Assembly: GCA_016210495.1 (NCBI GenBank)
Contig: JACQUC010000071.1
Location: forward strand, 1-44,576
Source of the DNA: Chloroflexota bacterium
GTDB lineage: Bacteria > Chloroflexota > FW602-bin22 > JACPRP01
Length of the DNA: 44,576 nucleotides
Direction of reading: 5' to 3'
The position numbers and the translations under genes are program-made. Below the pieces are notes generated by a model. That model was not told the DNA's origin. It saw only the letters and a program-made list of their open reading frames with translations, and ran no database searches. Positions 8,354 through 16,599 of this stretch are shown here, piece after piece (positions within the stretch are counted from its first letter, which is position 1; each line of letters opens with the position of its first letter).

Positions 8354-8712
8354 GGCGTCTTCTCCTCCACAATCGCATTTGCGGCGTCGACCCGCACTAC
8401 CTTTGGCTGCACGAGCCGTGCCTCCTCGTCGCTTACTTGTTGATAAGACATGATGATTACCAGATCGCCCTTGTAGATCAGCTTGGCGGCGGCGCCGTTC
8501 ATACAGATGACACCGGAGCCAGGCTCGCCCTCGATGGCATAGGTTTCCAGACGTGCGCCGTTGTCGACGTCGACGACGTGAACCTTCTCGTAGGGAAGAA
8601 TATCAGCCGCGGCCATGAGGGTCTTGTCGATGGTAATACTGCCCTCGTAGTCTACGTTGGCCTCGGTGACCGTCGCACGGTGGATTTTCCCTTTCAACAT
8701 TGTTCGCCACAC
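8338..8712 (-). CDS. panD: Aspartate 1-decarboxylase (pyruvoyl-dependent)
   Basis: PanD makes beta-alanine from aspartate for pantothenate synthesis. The 124-residue proenzyme keeps the self-cleavage site YEGS, with cleavage between Gly24 and Ser25, where Ser25 becomes the pyruvoyl group. It also has ITIDKTLM and [19 protein letters not shown]. The GTG at 8712 is preferred because the N-terminus [11 protein letters not shown] then aligns residue for residue with the E. coli protein as I remember it, and AGGGGG lies 8-9 nt upstream. An ATG four codons later lacks this. The gene overlaps panB by 16 nt. The space to the upstream reductase gene contains a roughly 90-bp inverted repeat. Confidence 0.96.
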   Translation of the reverse strand: MWRTMLKGKIHRATVTEANVDYEGSITIDKTLMAAADILPYEKVHVVDVDNGARLETYAIEGEPGSGVICMNGAAAKLIYKGDLVIIMSYQQVSDEEARLVQPKVVRVDAANAIVEEKTPCASR

Positions 8713-8746
8713 GGAAGCGTTCCCCCTGTTGAATGAAGTGTTTCGT

Positions 8747-8834
8747 AACCACGGAAAGCACGGAATACACTGAAACTAAGAATTGAGCGCCACGCACCGT
8801 AATCTTTCCGTGCCTTCCGTGTATTCCGTGGTGG
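8747..8834. repeat. Inverted repeat with 9-nt periodic arms (CACGGAANN family)
   Basis: Two arms of about 30 bp face each other between panD and the upstream reductase gene. Each arm is made of about three 9-nt units of the form CACGGAANN (left: ACGGAAAGC, ACGGAATAC; right, read on the minus strand: CACGGAATA, CACGGAAGG, CACGGAAAG). The spacer is about 20 bp. In RNA it would form a long imperfect hairpin inside the pan operon. A second element of similar design but different unit lies at 32858-32964. Confidence 0.85.
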
Positions 8835-8864
8835 CGTCTCAAGTTGCTAGTGATCGGCCGGGAG

Positions 8865-9728
8865 CTAGCTGGTCCTGGCAAGCAATTGCTCTAGCTGTTT
8901 GGCCTTACCTTCGTCGATCTTGCCCTTGCCCAGGGCGACGGGAATAGCCTGCAGCCCCAGCTCGCGATAGGCGGCCAGTACCTCTGGCGCCCGCGATTCC
9001 AGGGCCGCCAGGTGCTTCTCAATAGTGCCGATGTCGCCGCGCGCGATAGGCCCCGTCAGACAGTTGGGTAGGCCGACGTTGGCGATGTTGTTGACGGTGC
9101 CCCGAAGCAATGGCAGCATGGCCCTGGTGGCATCGGGGGTATCCACGCCGAAAACCCGCCAGAGGTCGGTGGCCATTTTCGCCAGGGCGACGGTGTAGTT
9201 GGAGATGATCACGGCGGCAGCGTGGTAAAGGACCTTGTCTCCCGGTCCGAGCACCACCCAGCGGCCCTCCAATGCTTCGGCAAGCTCCTTCAAAACTCCC
9301 AGCAAAGGCTCCTCGCCCTCGAGGGCAAAAGTAGAGCCCGGGATATTCTGAATGGCCTGATCGACGCTGGCGAAGCTCTGGAGGGGATGAAACGCTCCCA
9401 CCGAAGCTCCTTGCCGTCGGGCTTGCTCGAGGATGTCGGTAGAAGACGAGCCGTTGCAGTGCACGACGGAGACACCGGGACGCCAGCGCACCTGGGCGAC
9501 GGCCGTGGTGATAGCATCGTCGGGCGTCGTGATGAAGACGAGTTCGGCCAGGTCGGCCACGCCCTGCCCGCTGTCGCAGACGGATCCGCCGTCGATGCGG
9601 CGCGCGAGGGCCTGGGCCGAGCTCAGGCTGCGGCTGTACACCGCTGCCACCGGATGTCCCCGCTCACTGAGAGTCGCGGCCAGCGCCGTACCAACCGTGC
9701 CGGCGCCAATGAAGCCTATCTTGACCAT
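8865..9728 (-). CDS. Rossmann-fold/DUF2520 oxidoreductase, candidate ketopantoate reductase
   Basis: The 287-residue protein begins MVKIGFIGAGTVGTALAATL, a dinucleotide-binding Rossmann motif. It continues with VFITTPDDAI, VVHCNGSSSTDIL, GAFHPLQSFAS, and a helical C-terminal half (YHAAAVIISNYTVAL, LTGPIARGDIGTIEKHL). This is the architecture of proteins annotated as Rossmann-like plus DUF2520, related in fold to 6-phosphogluconate dehydrogenase and ketopantoate reductase. It is the first gene of the panD-panB-panC operon, which lacks a recognisable PanE, so I infer that it reduces ketopantoate to pantoate. A non-PanE ketopantoate reductase (PanG) has been described in Francisella; I cannot check homology here. 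The ATG at 9728 is preferred over a TTG at 9767 that falls within the leader terminator. Confidence 0.78.
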   Translation of the reverse strand: MVKIGFIGAGTVGTALAATLSERGHPVAAVYSRSLSSAQALARRIDGGSVCDSGQGVADLAELVFITTPDDAITTAVAQVRWRPGVSVVHCNGSSSTDILEQARRQGASVGAFHPLQSFASVDQAIQNIPGSTFALEGEEPLLGVLKELAEALEGRWVVLGPGDKVLYHAAAVIISNYTVALAKMATDLWRVFGVDTPDATRAMLPLLRGTVNNIANVGLPNCLTGPIARGDIGTIEKHLAALESRAPEVLAAYRELGLQAIPVALGKGKIDEGKAKQLEQLLARTS

Positions 9729-9909
9729 TGTTCCCCCGTTGGGAGGTGATATTACCGCCGGAAACAAAATAGCCCTCGGGTACAGGCCGAAGGCTTGGCG
9801 CGAACGCTCTTACTCCCGTCTCGGTCAGACCCGATCCAAGCGGAAAAAGTTTTCCGAACCAGATGTTTGGGTGCTTAATGGCTCACGTCACCAAAGGCGT
9901 ACGCGGCCA
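9729..9909 (-). promoter_or_regulatory. Structured leader of the pantothenate operon, candidate cis-regulatory RNA
   Basis: The predicted transcript start near 9909 leaves about 180 nt before the first start codon. On the minus strand the leader has a small hairpin (9841-9856) and then a closed domain bounded by GCTTGG (9836-9841) and CCAAGC (9793-9798). Inside are a GTCT/AGAC helix and a GCG-TTC-GCG helix. The 3' arm of the domain overlaps the 5' arm of the intrinsic terminator by 3 nt, the layout expected of a switch. An RNA motif named pan is known upstream of pantothenate genes, including in Chloroflexi; I cannot confirm a match from memory. Confidence 0.6.
9762..9795 (-). terminator. Intrinsic terminator/attenuator in the pan leader
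   Basis: On the minus strand AGCCTTCGG (9787-9795) pairs over nine positions with CCGAGGGCT (9771-9779), including one G-T pair, around a 7-nt loop. The stem is followed by ATTTTGTTT. It lies between the promoter and the first gene, so it can act only as an attenuator of the operon. Confidence 0.75.
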
Positions 9910-9915
9910 AGACCA

Positions 9916-9944
9916 AATATACCACAGCAAGCTGGCCGTGTCAA
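9916..9944 (-). promoter_or_regulatory. Sigma70-type promoter of the pantothenate operon
   Basis: The minus strand shows a consensus TTGACA (9939-9944), a 17-nt spacer and TATATT (9916-9921). The predicted start is near 9909. This is one of the strongest promoters in the window and lies just past the M48 protease stop. Confidence 0.88.
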
Positions 9945-9978
9945 CTAAAAATCGGGGAAAAATCGAAAAGATCGATGC

Positions 9979-11445
9979 TTAGCCTTTCCACGGTGCGTAT
10001 TGCTGCGCGAACTCGATGCGTTTCTTCTCTGACGGATGCGAGTAGAAAAGGAATTCCATCCACGCCGGCGGGTCCGGGTCCGCAACGTTGAGGCGTCCGA
10101 GCTTTTCCAAGGCGCTGGCGTAGGCCTCGTTTTGGCGAGTTATGTCAAGGGCATAGCGGTCGGCCTCGTGCTCGATGTAGCGACTGTAGCCGTTCTGGAT
10201 CGGTTGGGCGACGAAAAAGATGAGGCCAAGCAGCAGCAGCACGAGGGGGAGGCTGGCCGGATCATATAGACGTGAGAAGCCAAAGCGCGTGGCAAACCTA
10301 CGTATCACGGGGTCGAGGATTCGGTATAGCACGTAGAACGCGAAGTAGAAGAAAACGGCGCCGGCGGCGATGGCGCGCCAGATGTCTTCGTGTACCTGAT
10401 GCCCCATCTCGTGGGCGACCACGGTTAGCACCTCGTCCGGCGTGAAGTTGGCGAGGAGCGTATCTGCCAGCACGATGCGCTTGGTTGGGCCGATGCCAAT
10501 GAAATAGGCGTTGGCGGCGTTGGTCTGGCGGCTCATGTCCATCTCCAGCACATCGGAGACCTCGACGCCGCCCCGCTGGGCCAGCTCCAGCACTCGCTGT
10601 CTTAGCTCACGGTCCTGCAAGGGCTCGAACTTGTTGAATAGCGGCGTTATCACGACGGGAGCCAGGGTGCTGATCACAACGGTGAAGACGACGACAAGCG
10701 TCGCGCTCCAAACCCACCAGCGGCGTGGGCTTTTGCGGACTATGAGGTAGACGAGGTGGACGATAACCAGGCTGATGGCAATACGAACGCCCAGACCCTT
10801 AGCGGCGTCGCCAAGCCACGCCCAGAAATCCTGATTGGAAAGACCGAACTCGTGCTCGATGAGGTACCCGCGATAGAACGACACGGGAGCGCCGAATAAC
10901 CACTGTAACGCGGTAAGGAGCACGACGTAAGGGCCGAGTGTTCCCAGCCATCCACCGGTGAGATGCCGAGCCGCCTCGCGCAGTCGCGGCGAAAGCCCGC
11001 CGAACACGATGGCCGCCAGGACGATCCAGCTCCAAAGTTGCCCAAGCAGCCCCCAGATCAGTTGCAGGCGGGTATGGCGTACGCCGGGGTCCTCGGCGGG
11101 GTTCTGTAGGGACGTTGCATGCAACGTCCCTACAGAACCCCGCCTTGCCGAGTTGCCTGGCACCGATTCCTGTGTTGTTCTAAACAGCCCATGCCACGAA
11201 AAAGACACAGAGGCAGTGGAGATGGCTGACCCAGTAGGGAGTTCCGGGAGAGCAGCCCTCACCCTAACCCTCTCCCAGAGGGAGAGGGGACTGGACGATC
11301 GATCCCAGAGGGTTGGTGGACGGATAGGCTCAGGGCTTGCCATGGCGTGACGAAGTTGGCCGCCTGGGAATAGGGGGGAAAGCGTAAGGGCGGCGAGGAC
11401 CGCGACCGCTACGATGACAAAGCTGCGCACCGCGTTTGCTCGCAT
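9979..11445 (-). CDS. M48-family membrane metalloprotease (Ste24/CAAX-protease type) with repeat-derived insert
   Basis: The C-terminal 370 residues are a standard M48 peptidase: an N-terminal membrane segment, YRGYLIEHEFGLSNQ, the zinc site VVAHEMGHQVHEDIW, a further membrane hairpin and the third-ligand helix YIEHEADRYALD. Relatives process membrane or prenylated proteins, with the zinc site facing the cytoplasm or membrane. The ATG at 11445, 7 nt after the gatB stop, is preferred over an upstream in-frame start inside gatB. After a signal-anchor-like first 35 residues, about 90 residues are unlike the family and are encoded largely by inserted repeats: a GGGAGAGGG-type palindrome at 11268-11288 (SSPLSLWERVRVRA) and a perfect 50-bp palindrome at 11095-11144. 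The frame stays open, so the gene may still be functional. Confidence 0.87.
   Translation of the reverse strand: MRANAVRSFVIVAVAVLAALTLSPLFPGGQLRHAMASPEPIRPPTLWDRSSSPLSLWERVRVRAALPELPTGSAISTASVSFSWHGLFRTTQESVPGNSARRGSVGTLHATSLQNPAEDPGVRHTRLQLIWGLLGQLWSWIVLAAIVFGGLSPRLREAARHLTGGWLGTLGPYVVLLTALQWLFGAPVSFYRGYLIEHEFGLSNQDFWAWLGDAAKGLGVRIAISLVIVHLVYLIVRKSPRRWWVWSATLVVVFTVVISTLAPVVITPLFNKFEPLQDRELRQRVLELAQRGGVEVSDVLEMDMSRQTNAANAYFIGIGPTKRIVLADTLLANFTPDEVLTVVAHEMGHQVHEDIWRAIAAGAVFFYFAFYVLYRILDPVIRRFATRFGFSRLYDPASLPLVLLLLGLIFFVAQPIQNGYSRYIEHEADRYALDITRQNEAYASALEKLGRLNVADPDPPAWMEFLFYSHPSEKKRIEFAQQYAPWKG
11095..11144. repeat. Perfect 50-bp palindrome inside the M48 gene
   Basis: The two 25-bp halves (11095-11119 and 11120-11144) are exact reverse complements, centred on TTGCATGCAA with GTAGGGACG and CGTCCCTAC shoulders. 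The core shoulders match the GTAGGGGCG-type palindromes found elsewhere in the window (16484, 34911, 43233). It is read in frame in the protease gene. Confidence 0.95.
11256..11290. repeat. CCCTCTCCC/GGGAGAGGG palindromic repeat, uninterrupted copy
   Basis: CCCTCTCCC (11268-11276) and GGGAGAGGG (11280-11288) flank the loop AGA and are preceded by CCTCACCCTAA. The same sequence recurs at 23443, 23532, 24531 and, split by an insertion, at 42384. Here it lies in frame inside the M48 gene and encodes SPLSLWERVRVRA. Confidence 0.9.
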
Positions 11446-11452
11446 TACTAAA

Positions 11453-12898
11453 CTACGACTGCTTGAGCTTTTCGCCCAGTAGTTGGTTGACGACGGATGG
11501 GTTGGCCTTGCCACGTGTCGCCTTCATCACCTGGCCCACTAGGAAGCTTAATGCTTGCTGCTTGCCCGCCCTGTAGTCGGCCACCGCCGGCTGATTTGAC
11601 GACAAAACCTGGTCGATGACCTCGCGCAACTGGTCGACGGCGCTGATCTGCGCCAGCCCCCGCTCCACGACTATGTCTCGCGGCGGCTTGCCGTTGGCGT
11701 ACATCTCCTCGAAAACGTCCTTGGCCATACGATGGCTCAAGACACCCTGGTCAATTAGCGTGAGCATTTCGACCAGATGCGACGGCTTCAGCCTCGCCCT
11801 CTCGATGTCCTCGCCCGAGACATTCAGGAGCCGGAAAAGCTCGCCGGTGATCCAGTTGCTCACGGTCTTGGCGTTCGGATAGATCCCCACCGCCGCCTCG
11901 AAATACTCGGCAGTCGCTTTGGCAGCCGTGAGCAGGTTGGCGTCGTACCAGGAGAGACCATACCGTGCCACAAACCTATCGCGTTTGGCATCCGGCAGCT
12001 CGGGGAGCTTCGCCCTGATGTCCTCCACCCACTGGCGAGCAAGCACCATCGGGGGGAGGTCCGGCTCCGGGAAGTAACGATAGTCGTGGGCGAACTCCTT
12101 CGACCGCTGCGTGACGGTGATGCCGTTTTCGTCGACCCAGCCGCGCGTTTCCTGCTCGATCCTGCCGCCCGATTCCAGGACCTTGGCCTGCCGCTCGATC
12201 TCGTATTCCAGCGCCCGAAAGACCGCTCGAAACGAGTTCATGTTCTTGACCTCGACCTTGGCGCCAAACTCCTTCTGCCCAACCGGCCTGATGGACACGT
12301 TGGCGTCACAGCGGAAGGAGCCCTCCTCCATATTGCCGGTGGAGACGCCCAGGTAACGAAGGATATTCCGCAGCTTGACGAGATAGAGCCGTGCCTCCTC
12401 GGGGGTGCGGATGTCGGGCTCGCCCACGATCTCCATCAGCGGCACGCCGGAGCGATTCACGTCTACCAGGCTGTAGCTCTTTCCCAACGAGTCCGTCCTG
12501 TGAATAAGCTTCGCTGTGTCTTCCTCCAGGTGCACCCTGCGAATGCCGATGCGCTTGACCTGGTCGCCTAACTCTATTTCCATCCAGCCGTTTACGGATA
12601 AGGGCAGATCGTATTGGGATATCTGGTAGCCCTTCATCAAATCGGGGTAGAAGTAGTTCTTGCGGTCGAAGCGGCTGAATTCCGGGATCGAGCAATTCAG
12701 CGCCAGGGCTGTCATGATCGTGTACTCGACAGCCGTACGGTTGATCACGGGCAACGCGCCAGGTAGGCCAAGGTCGACGGGGCAGACCAGCGTGTTGGGA
12801 GGAGCCGCGGCGTACTGAGCGCTGCAACGGCAGTACATCTTACTGGCAGTCAGCAACTGCGCGTGTACCTCTAGACCAATGACGGCTTCGTATCTCAA
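11453..12898 (-). CDS. gatB: Asp-tRNA(Asn)/Glu-tRNA(Gln) amidotransferase subunit B
   Basis: GatB is the kinase and tRNA-binding subunit of the GatCAB amidotransferase, which converts misacylated Glu-tRNA(Gln) or Asp-tRNA(Asn). The protein shows [19 protein letters not shown], the zinc-site cysteines in [42 protein letters not shown], and a C-terminal YqeY-like tail ending in [13 protein letters not shown] prefer the TTG at 12898: it gives the family-typical N-terminus (L-R-Y-E-A-V-I-G), has AGAGAGG upstream and overlaps the aminotransferase stop as TTGA. An ATG at 12925 would add nine atypical residues. gatC and gatA lie upstream in the same unit, separated by an Lrp regulator and an aminotransferase. 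Confidence 0.95.
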   Translation of the reverse strand: MRYEAVIGLEVHAQLLTASKMYCRCSAQYAAAPPNTLVCPVDLGLPGALPVINRTAVEYTIMTALALNCSIPEFSRFDRKNYFYPDLMKGYQISQYDLPLSVNGWMEIELGDQVKRIGIRRVHLEEDTAKLIHRTDSLGKSYSLVDVNRSGVPLMEIVGEPDIRTPEEARLYLVKLRNILRYLGVSTGNMEEGSFRCDANVSIRPVGQKEFGAKVEVKNMNSFRAVFRALEYEIERQAKVLESGGRIEQETRGWVDENGITVTQRSKEFAHDYRYFPEPDLPPMVLARQWVEDIRAKLPELPDAKRDRFVARYGLSWYDANLLTAAKATAEYFEAAVGIYPNAKTVSNWITGELFRLLNVSGEDIERARLKPSHLVEMLTLIDQGVLSHRMAKDVFEEMYANGKPPRDIVVERGLAQISAVDQLREVIDQVLSSNQPAVADYRAGKQQALSFLVGQVMKATRGKANPSVVNQLLGEKLKQS

Positions 12899-14115
12899 GC
12901 TTTCATAACCTCTCTTGTCGCACATCGCTCGACGAATCGAGCGATTCTGGCCATCGCTTCGTTGATGTTCTTCAGCGAGGTAGCGTAGCAGCAGCGAACG
13001 TGGCCCTTACCACAATCGCCGAAGGCATCGCCGGGCACGACGGCCACCTTCTCCTCCTTCAGCAGCCGCTCCGCGAACTGCTCCGAATTCAGGCCAGTGA
13101 TCTCAATGTTTGGGAAAACGTAAAAGGCGCCCCTGGGCTCGAAACAGCGCAGCCCCATGTCCACAAATCCCTTGTAGATCACTCTCCGGCGCCTATTGTA
13201 CTCGGCCACCATGTTATGCACGGCCGGTTCGCCCGTGCGCAGGGCCTCGATAGCCGCTTTCTGAGCCGGCGTGGGTGCGCACATCATCACGTACTGGTGC
13301 ACTTTCATCATTGCCTCGAGAATCTCGGCGGGAGCCGCGGCGTACCCGATGCGCCATCCCGTCATCGCATATGCCTTTGAGAAGCCCCCAAGCAGAATCG
13401 TTCTGTCCCACATTCCAGGCAAAGAGGCGAAGCAAACGTGCTCGCATTCGTAGACGAGGCGATCGTAGATCTCGTCCGAGATAACGATGAGGTCGTGCCG
13501 TCGCGCCAAGTCGGCGACGGCCATAAGCCCCTGCCGTGGCATCACGGCGCCGGTAGGATTGTTGGGGTAGCCGATAAGGATCGCCTTGGTGCGCGGCGTG
13601 ACGCGCTTCTCGATCTCCGCGGCGCTCACCTGAAAGTCGTGGTCGATCGCGGTTGGAACGGGCACGACGACGCCACCTGCCAGCACAGTACAGGGGCTGT
13701 AAGACACGTAGGTCGGATCAGGTATGATGACTTCGTCTCCGGGGTCGAGGATGGCTCGCAGGGCTATGTCCAGCCCCTCGGAAACGCCCGTGGTGATGAG
13801 CAATTGCTTCGCCGGATCGTACTCGACGCCGTACAAGTGCTCCAGATGGCGTGCCAGTTCCTGGCGCAGCTCCAGAAGGCCGTAGTTGGAGGTGTACATC
13901 GTGTAGCCGCGCTCCAGGGAATAGATGGCCGATTCCCGGATGTGCCACGGCGTCACGAAATCCGGCTCGCCCACGCCGAGCGAGATCACGCCGTCGATGC
14001 CGGCAAGAAGATCGAAGAACTTCCTGATGCCCGAGGGCGGAATGCTCCGCACCCGCTCCGAGATCACGCTTCGCGGCGGTTGATTGGCTCGACTGGGAAA
14101 ACGAATGGCGCTCAT
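12895..14115 (-). CDS. Class I/II PLP-dependent aminotransferase (aspartate aminotransferase-like)
   Basis: The 406-residue enzyme has the fold-type I pattern: [15 protein letters not shown] near the N-terminus, [25 protein letters not shown] and the PLP lysine in [17 protein letters not shown]. The substrate cannot be fixed from sequence; relatives include aspartate, alanine and aromatic aminotransferases. It follows an Lrp/AsnC-type gene by 9 nt and overlaps gatB by 4 nt, so it is embedded in the amidotransferase operon. Its position suggests control by the Lrp protein and a link to the glutamate/aspartate/asparagine pool that feeds GatCAB. Length and active-site residues are complete. Confidence 0.9.
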   Translation of the reverse strand: MSAIRFPSRANQPPRSVISERVRSIPPSGIRKFFDLLAGIDGVISLGVGEPDFVTPWHIRESAIYSLERGYTMYTSNYGLLELRQELARHLEHLYGVEYDPAKQLLITTGVSEGLDIALRAILDPGDEVIIPDPTYVSYSPCTVLAGGVVVPVPTAIDHDFQVSAAEIEKRVTPRTKAILIGYPNNPTGAVMPRQGLMAVADLARRHDLIVISDEIYDRLVYECEHVCFASLPGMWDRTILLGGFSKAYAMTGWRIGYAAAPAEILEAMMKVHQYVMMCAPTPAQKAAIEALRTGEPAVHNMVAEYNRRRRVIYKGFVDMGLRCFEPRGAFYVFPNIEITGLNSEQFAERLLKEEKVAVVPGDAFGDCGKGHVRCCYATSLKNINEAMARIARFVERCATREVMKA

Positions 14116-14124
14116 ACCTTCCTC

Positions 14125-14604
14125 CTACGGCGATATCGGCAGCCGCTGTATCTCCTCATCCTCCCCGAGGATATCGCCGTCCTCCTTGTAGCGCTTGAGC
14201 AGGAAATGCGTCACGGTGCCGTGCACCCCTTCCAGCGGCGCAAGCTTCTCGGTGACGAAGCGAGCGACATCTTGCATCGACCTGCCTATCACCTGCACGG
14301 CAAGGTCGTAGCCTCCCGATACCAGGTAAACCGAGCGGGCCTCGGGGAACCGATAAATGCGCTCGGCGACGGCATCGAATCCGACGTCCCGTTGGGGACT
14401 TACCTTGACCTCGATCAGCGCAGATACCATTTCCTTGCCCGTCTTTTCCCAGTTGACAATGGTCTTGTACCTGATAATTACCTTGTCACGTTCCAGTTGC
14501 TCGACGGTTTCTTGCACCTTTTCTACAGACATATTCAACATCGTTGCTATCTGCTCGGGTGTGGTGCGGGCATCTTTCTCAAGGATTTCCAGTATGTCAT
14601 TCAT
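14125..14604 (-). CDS. Lrp/AsnC-family transcriptional regulator
   Basis: The 159-residue protein combines an N-terminal winged helix (MNDILEILEKDARTTPEQIA, LNMSVEKVQETVEQLERDKVI) with a C-terminal RAM/AsnC effector domain (VSALIEVKVSPQRDVGFDAVA, VYLVSGGYDLAVQVIGRSM). The GGYDLAV segment is the usual ligand-binding and oligomerisation region. Lrp/AsnC proteins sense amino acids and often regulate an adjacent aminotransferase. Here the aminotransferase starts 9 nt downstream, which supports that role. The gene sits between gatA and that aminotransferase, all on the minus strand. Confidence 0.9.
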   Translation of the reverse strand: MNDILEILEKDARTTPEQIATMLNMSVEKVQETVEQLERDKVIIRYKTIVNWEKTGKEMVSALIEVKVSPQRDVGFDAVAERIYRFPEARSVYLVSGGYDLAVQVIGRSMQDVARFVTEKLAPLEGVHGTVTHFLLKRYKEDGDILGEDEEIQRLPISP

Positions 14605-14631
14605 TTTAGATACCTCCAGGTCGCTTGCCTA

Positions 14632-16062
14632 TCAGCGGCTGTGTTCCAGGGCGTAGCCGACCCGCAAAAGCGTTCCCTCGTCCCAGGCCTTGCCCAGGAT
14701 CTGCAGTCCCACCGGCAGGCCACCGACGTCACCACAGGGCACCACCAGCGCGGGTATGCCGGCCTGGTTGGTCGCCAGCGTATAGATATCTGTGAGATAC
14801 ATAGCCAACGGGTCGGCCACGCGCTCGCCGATCTTGAAGGCCACGGTCGGAGCGGTGGGGGCGACGAGCACGTCGAAGTGCCTGAAAGCTTCGTCGAAAT
14901 CGCGCTTGATGAGCGTGCGCACTTTCTCGGCTTTGAGATAGTAGGCATCGTAGTAGCCCGCAGAGAGCGCATAGGTTCCGAGCATTATCCTCCGCTTGAC
15001 CTCCGGACCGAAGCCGCGCTGGCGTGTCTTGAAATAAGAATCCCACATATCGGTGGCGTCGGCGGCGCGGTAGCCGTATTTGATGCCGTCGTAGCGGGCC
15101 AGGTTGGCGCTCGCCTCGGCCGGCGCGATGATGTAGTAAGCGGCCAGGGCGTATTTCGTGTGGGGCAGCGATGTCTCGGCTACGTGAGCTCCCATCGTCC
15201 GAAGCCTGTCGATGGCCGCTCTAACCGTCGACTCGACCTCCGGCTGCATCCCTTTGACGAAATATTCCCTGGGCACGCCAATTCGCAAGCCCTTGACGTC
15301 GGCGACGAGACTCTGGCGAAAATCCGGGACCGGCGCGTCAAATGAAGTCGAGTCCATTGGATCGTAGCCGGAGATGGCGTTCAGCAGGAGCGCGCAGTCG
15401 GTCACGTCCTTGCACAGCGGACCGATCTGATCGAGCGACGAGGCGAAGGCAACCAGGCCGTAGCGCGAGACACGCCCGTAGGTGGGCTTAAGCCCGACAA
15501 CGCCGCAGAAGCTGGCGGGCAATCGGACAGAGCCTCCGGTGTCGGAGCCCAGCGCGCAGATAGCCTCGTGCGCGGCAACGGCCGCCGCCGAGCCACCGCT
15601 GCTTCCACCAGGAACGCGAGAGGTATCGCGCGGGTTCCTCGTGACAAAGAACGCGGAGTTCTCGGTCGAGGAGCCCATCGCAAACTCGTCGAGGTTTGCC
15701 TTTCCCACCATCACGGCGCCGGCGGCGTCAAGCCTATCGATCACCGTGGCGTTGTAAGGCGGGACGAAATTCTCGAGGATCTTCGAGGCGCAGGTCGTGC
15801 GCACGCCTTTGGTGCAGATGTTGTCCTTGATGGCGATGGGGATGCCTGTCAAGGGGGAAGCCTGCTGGTCCTTCTGAATCAGGTCGTCTGCTTTGGCGGC
15901 CTGCGCCAGCGCCAGTTCGGGCGTAACCGTTATGTAGGCCTGAATGGACGCGTCGACCTGAGAGATGCGCTCGAGAACCGCACGGGCAAGCTCGGTTGAC
16001 GAGATCTTCTTTTGCCGCAACAGATCGTGAGCCTCGTGGATCGTCAGCTCGTAGAGCTCCAT
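14632..16062 (-). CDS. gatA: Asp-tRNA(Asn)/Glu-tRNA(Gln) amidotransferase subunit A
   Basis: GatA releases ammonia from glutamine or asparagine for transamidation. The 476-residue protein has the amidase signature: the catalytic lysine in [13 protein letters not shown], the Gly/Ser-rich stretch [14 protein letters not shown], and the serine nucleophile in [16 protein letters not shown]. It also shows the GatA-typical [20 protein letters not shown] and [19 protein letters not shown]. The ATG at 16062 ([15 protein letters not shown]) matches the family start and lies 13 nt after the gatC stop. An in-frame upstream start lies within gatC and is rejected. Gene order gatC-gatA-lrp-aminotransferase-gatB on the minus strand. 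Confidence 0.96.
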   Translation of the reverse strand: MELYELTIHEAHDLLRQKKISSTELARAVLERISQVDASIQAYITVTPELALAQAAKADDLIQKDQQASPLTGIPIAIKDNICTKGVRTTCASKILENFVPPYNATVIDRLDAAGAVMVGKANLDEFAMGSSTENSAFFVTRNPRDTSRVPGGSSGGSAAAVAAHEAICALGSDTGGSVRLPASFCGVVGLKPTYGRVSRYGLVAFASSLDQIGPLCKDVTDCALLLNAISGYDPMDSTSFDAPVPDFRQSLVADVKGLRIGVPREYFVKGMQPEVESTVRAAIDRLRTMGAHVAETSLPHTKYALAAYYIIAPAEASANLARYDGIKYGYRAADATDMWDSYFKTRQRGFGPEVKRRIMLGTYALSAGYYDAYYLKAEKVRTLIKRDFDEAFRHFDVLVAPTAPTVAFKIGERVADPLAMYLTDIYTLATNQAGIPALVVPCGDVGGLPVGLQILGKAWDEGTLLRVGYALEHSR

Positions 16063-16075
16063 GCCTAAGTGTCCA

Positions 16076-16378
16076 TCACTTCTCGTAGTCTTCTTCGAAG
16101 ACGGGCGGGATGTGGAAGAAGCCTTCTTCCGCGCGCGGCGCATTCAGCAGCACATCCTCGACAGGCAAGCATTGCCCCACGACATCCGGCCGCATCACGT
16201 TTTCGACGGGAAGCACGTGCGCGGTTGGTGGGATGGCCGCGGTGTCCAGCTCTCCGAGGACCTCCATGTTCTCCAGGATGCTGGAAAGCTGCTCGCGAAG
16301 CTTCTCCAGCTCGTCGTCGGTAAGCCCCAGGCGGGCCAGATGGGCTACGTGCTCAACTTCTGCTCTACTGATCTTCAT
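16076..16378 (-). CDS. gatC: Asp-tRNA(Asn)/Glu-tRNA(Gln) amidotransferase subunit C
   Basis: GatC is the small subunit that wraps around and stabilises GatA. The 100-residue product shows the family pattern [26 protein letters not shown] (residues 2-27, quoted here as two halves: [12 protein letters not shown] and [14 protein letters not shown]), then [17 protein letters not shown] and a C-terminal FFHIPPVFE. The ATG at 16378 is chosen because it gives the normal length and has GAGGATG upstream. The longer frame from 16459 runs into non-homologous sequence. About 220 nt separate it from asnS upstream; no strong promoter is visible in that gap, so co-transcription with asnS is possible. Confidence 0.95.
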   Translation of the reverse strand: MKISRAEVEHVAHLARLGLTDDELEKLREQLSSILENMEVLGELDTAAIPPTAHVLPVENVMRPDVVGQCLPVEDVLLNAPRAEEGFFHIPPVFEEDYEK

Positions 16379-16483
16379 AACTGTCATCCTCTGCGCAACG
16401 TGGCCGACATTTGAGATGGCCGGCAGTCTCTTTTCGGCAGAATCTAGCAATCCTCGCAATCTTGGGGCGATGTGCCCGGCACC

Positions 16484-16510
16484 GGGGCGAGGAGACCTCG
16501 CCCCTACGAT
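16484..16510. repeat. GTAGGGGCG-type palindromic repeat
   Basis: GGGGCGAGG (16484-16492) and CCTCGCCCC (16496-16504) form a perfect 9-bp stem around AGA, followed by TACGAT. Read on the minus strand it is ATCGTAGGGGCGAGG-TCT-CCTCGCCCC. It lies between asnS and gatC and closely resembles the copy at 34911-34935. Confidence 0.9.
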
Positions 16511-16599
16511 TTGGGCCTAGTCCGCGGGCGTCGTGCCGAAATGGACGAGCCTACGATCTGGGATAATCCCTACGCGAGTGCAAGCCTGCGGCCGGGTTG

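Noticed and set aside
13438..15345. 635-codon open frame on the plus strand
   Set aside because: It is antisense to the aminotransferase, Lrp and gatA genes, which are convincing by motif. Its translation has no recognisable family and results from GC-rich codon bias.
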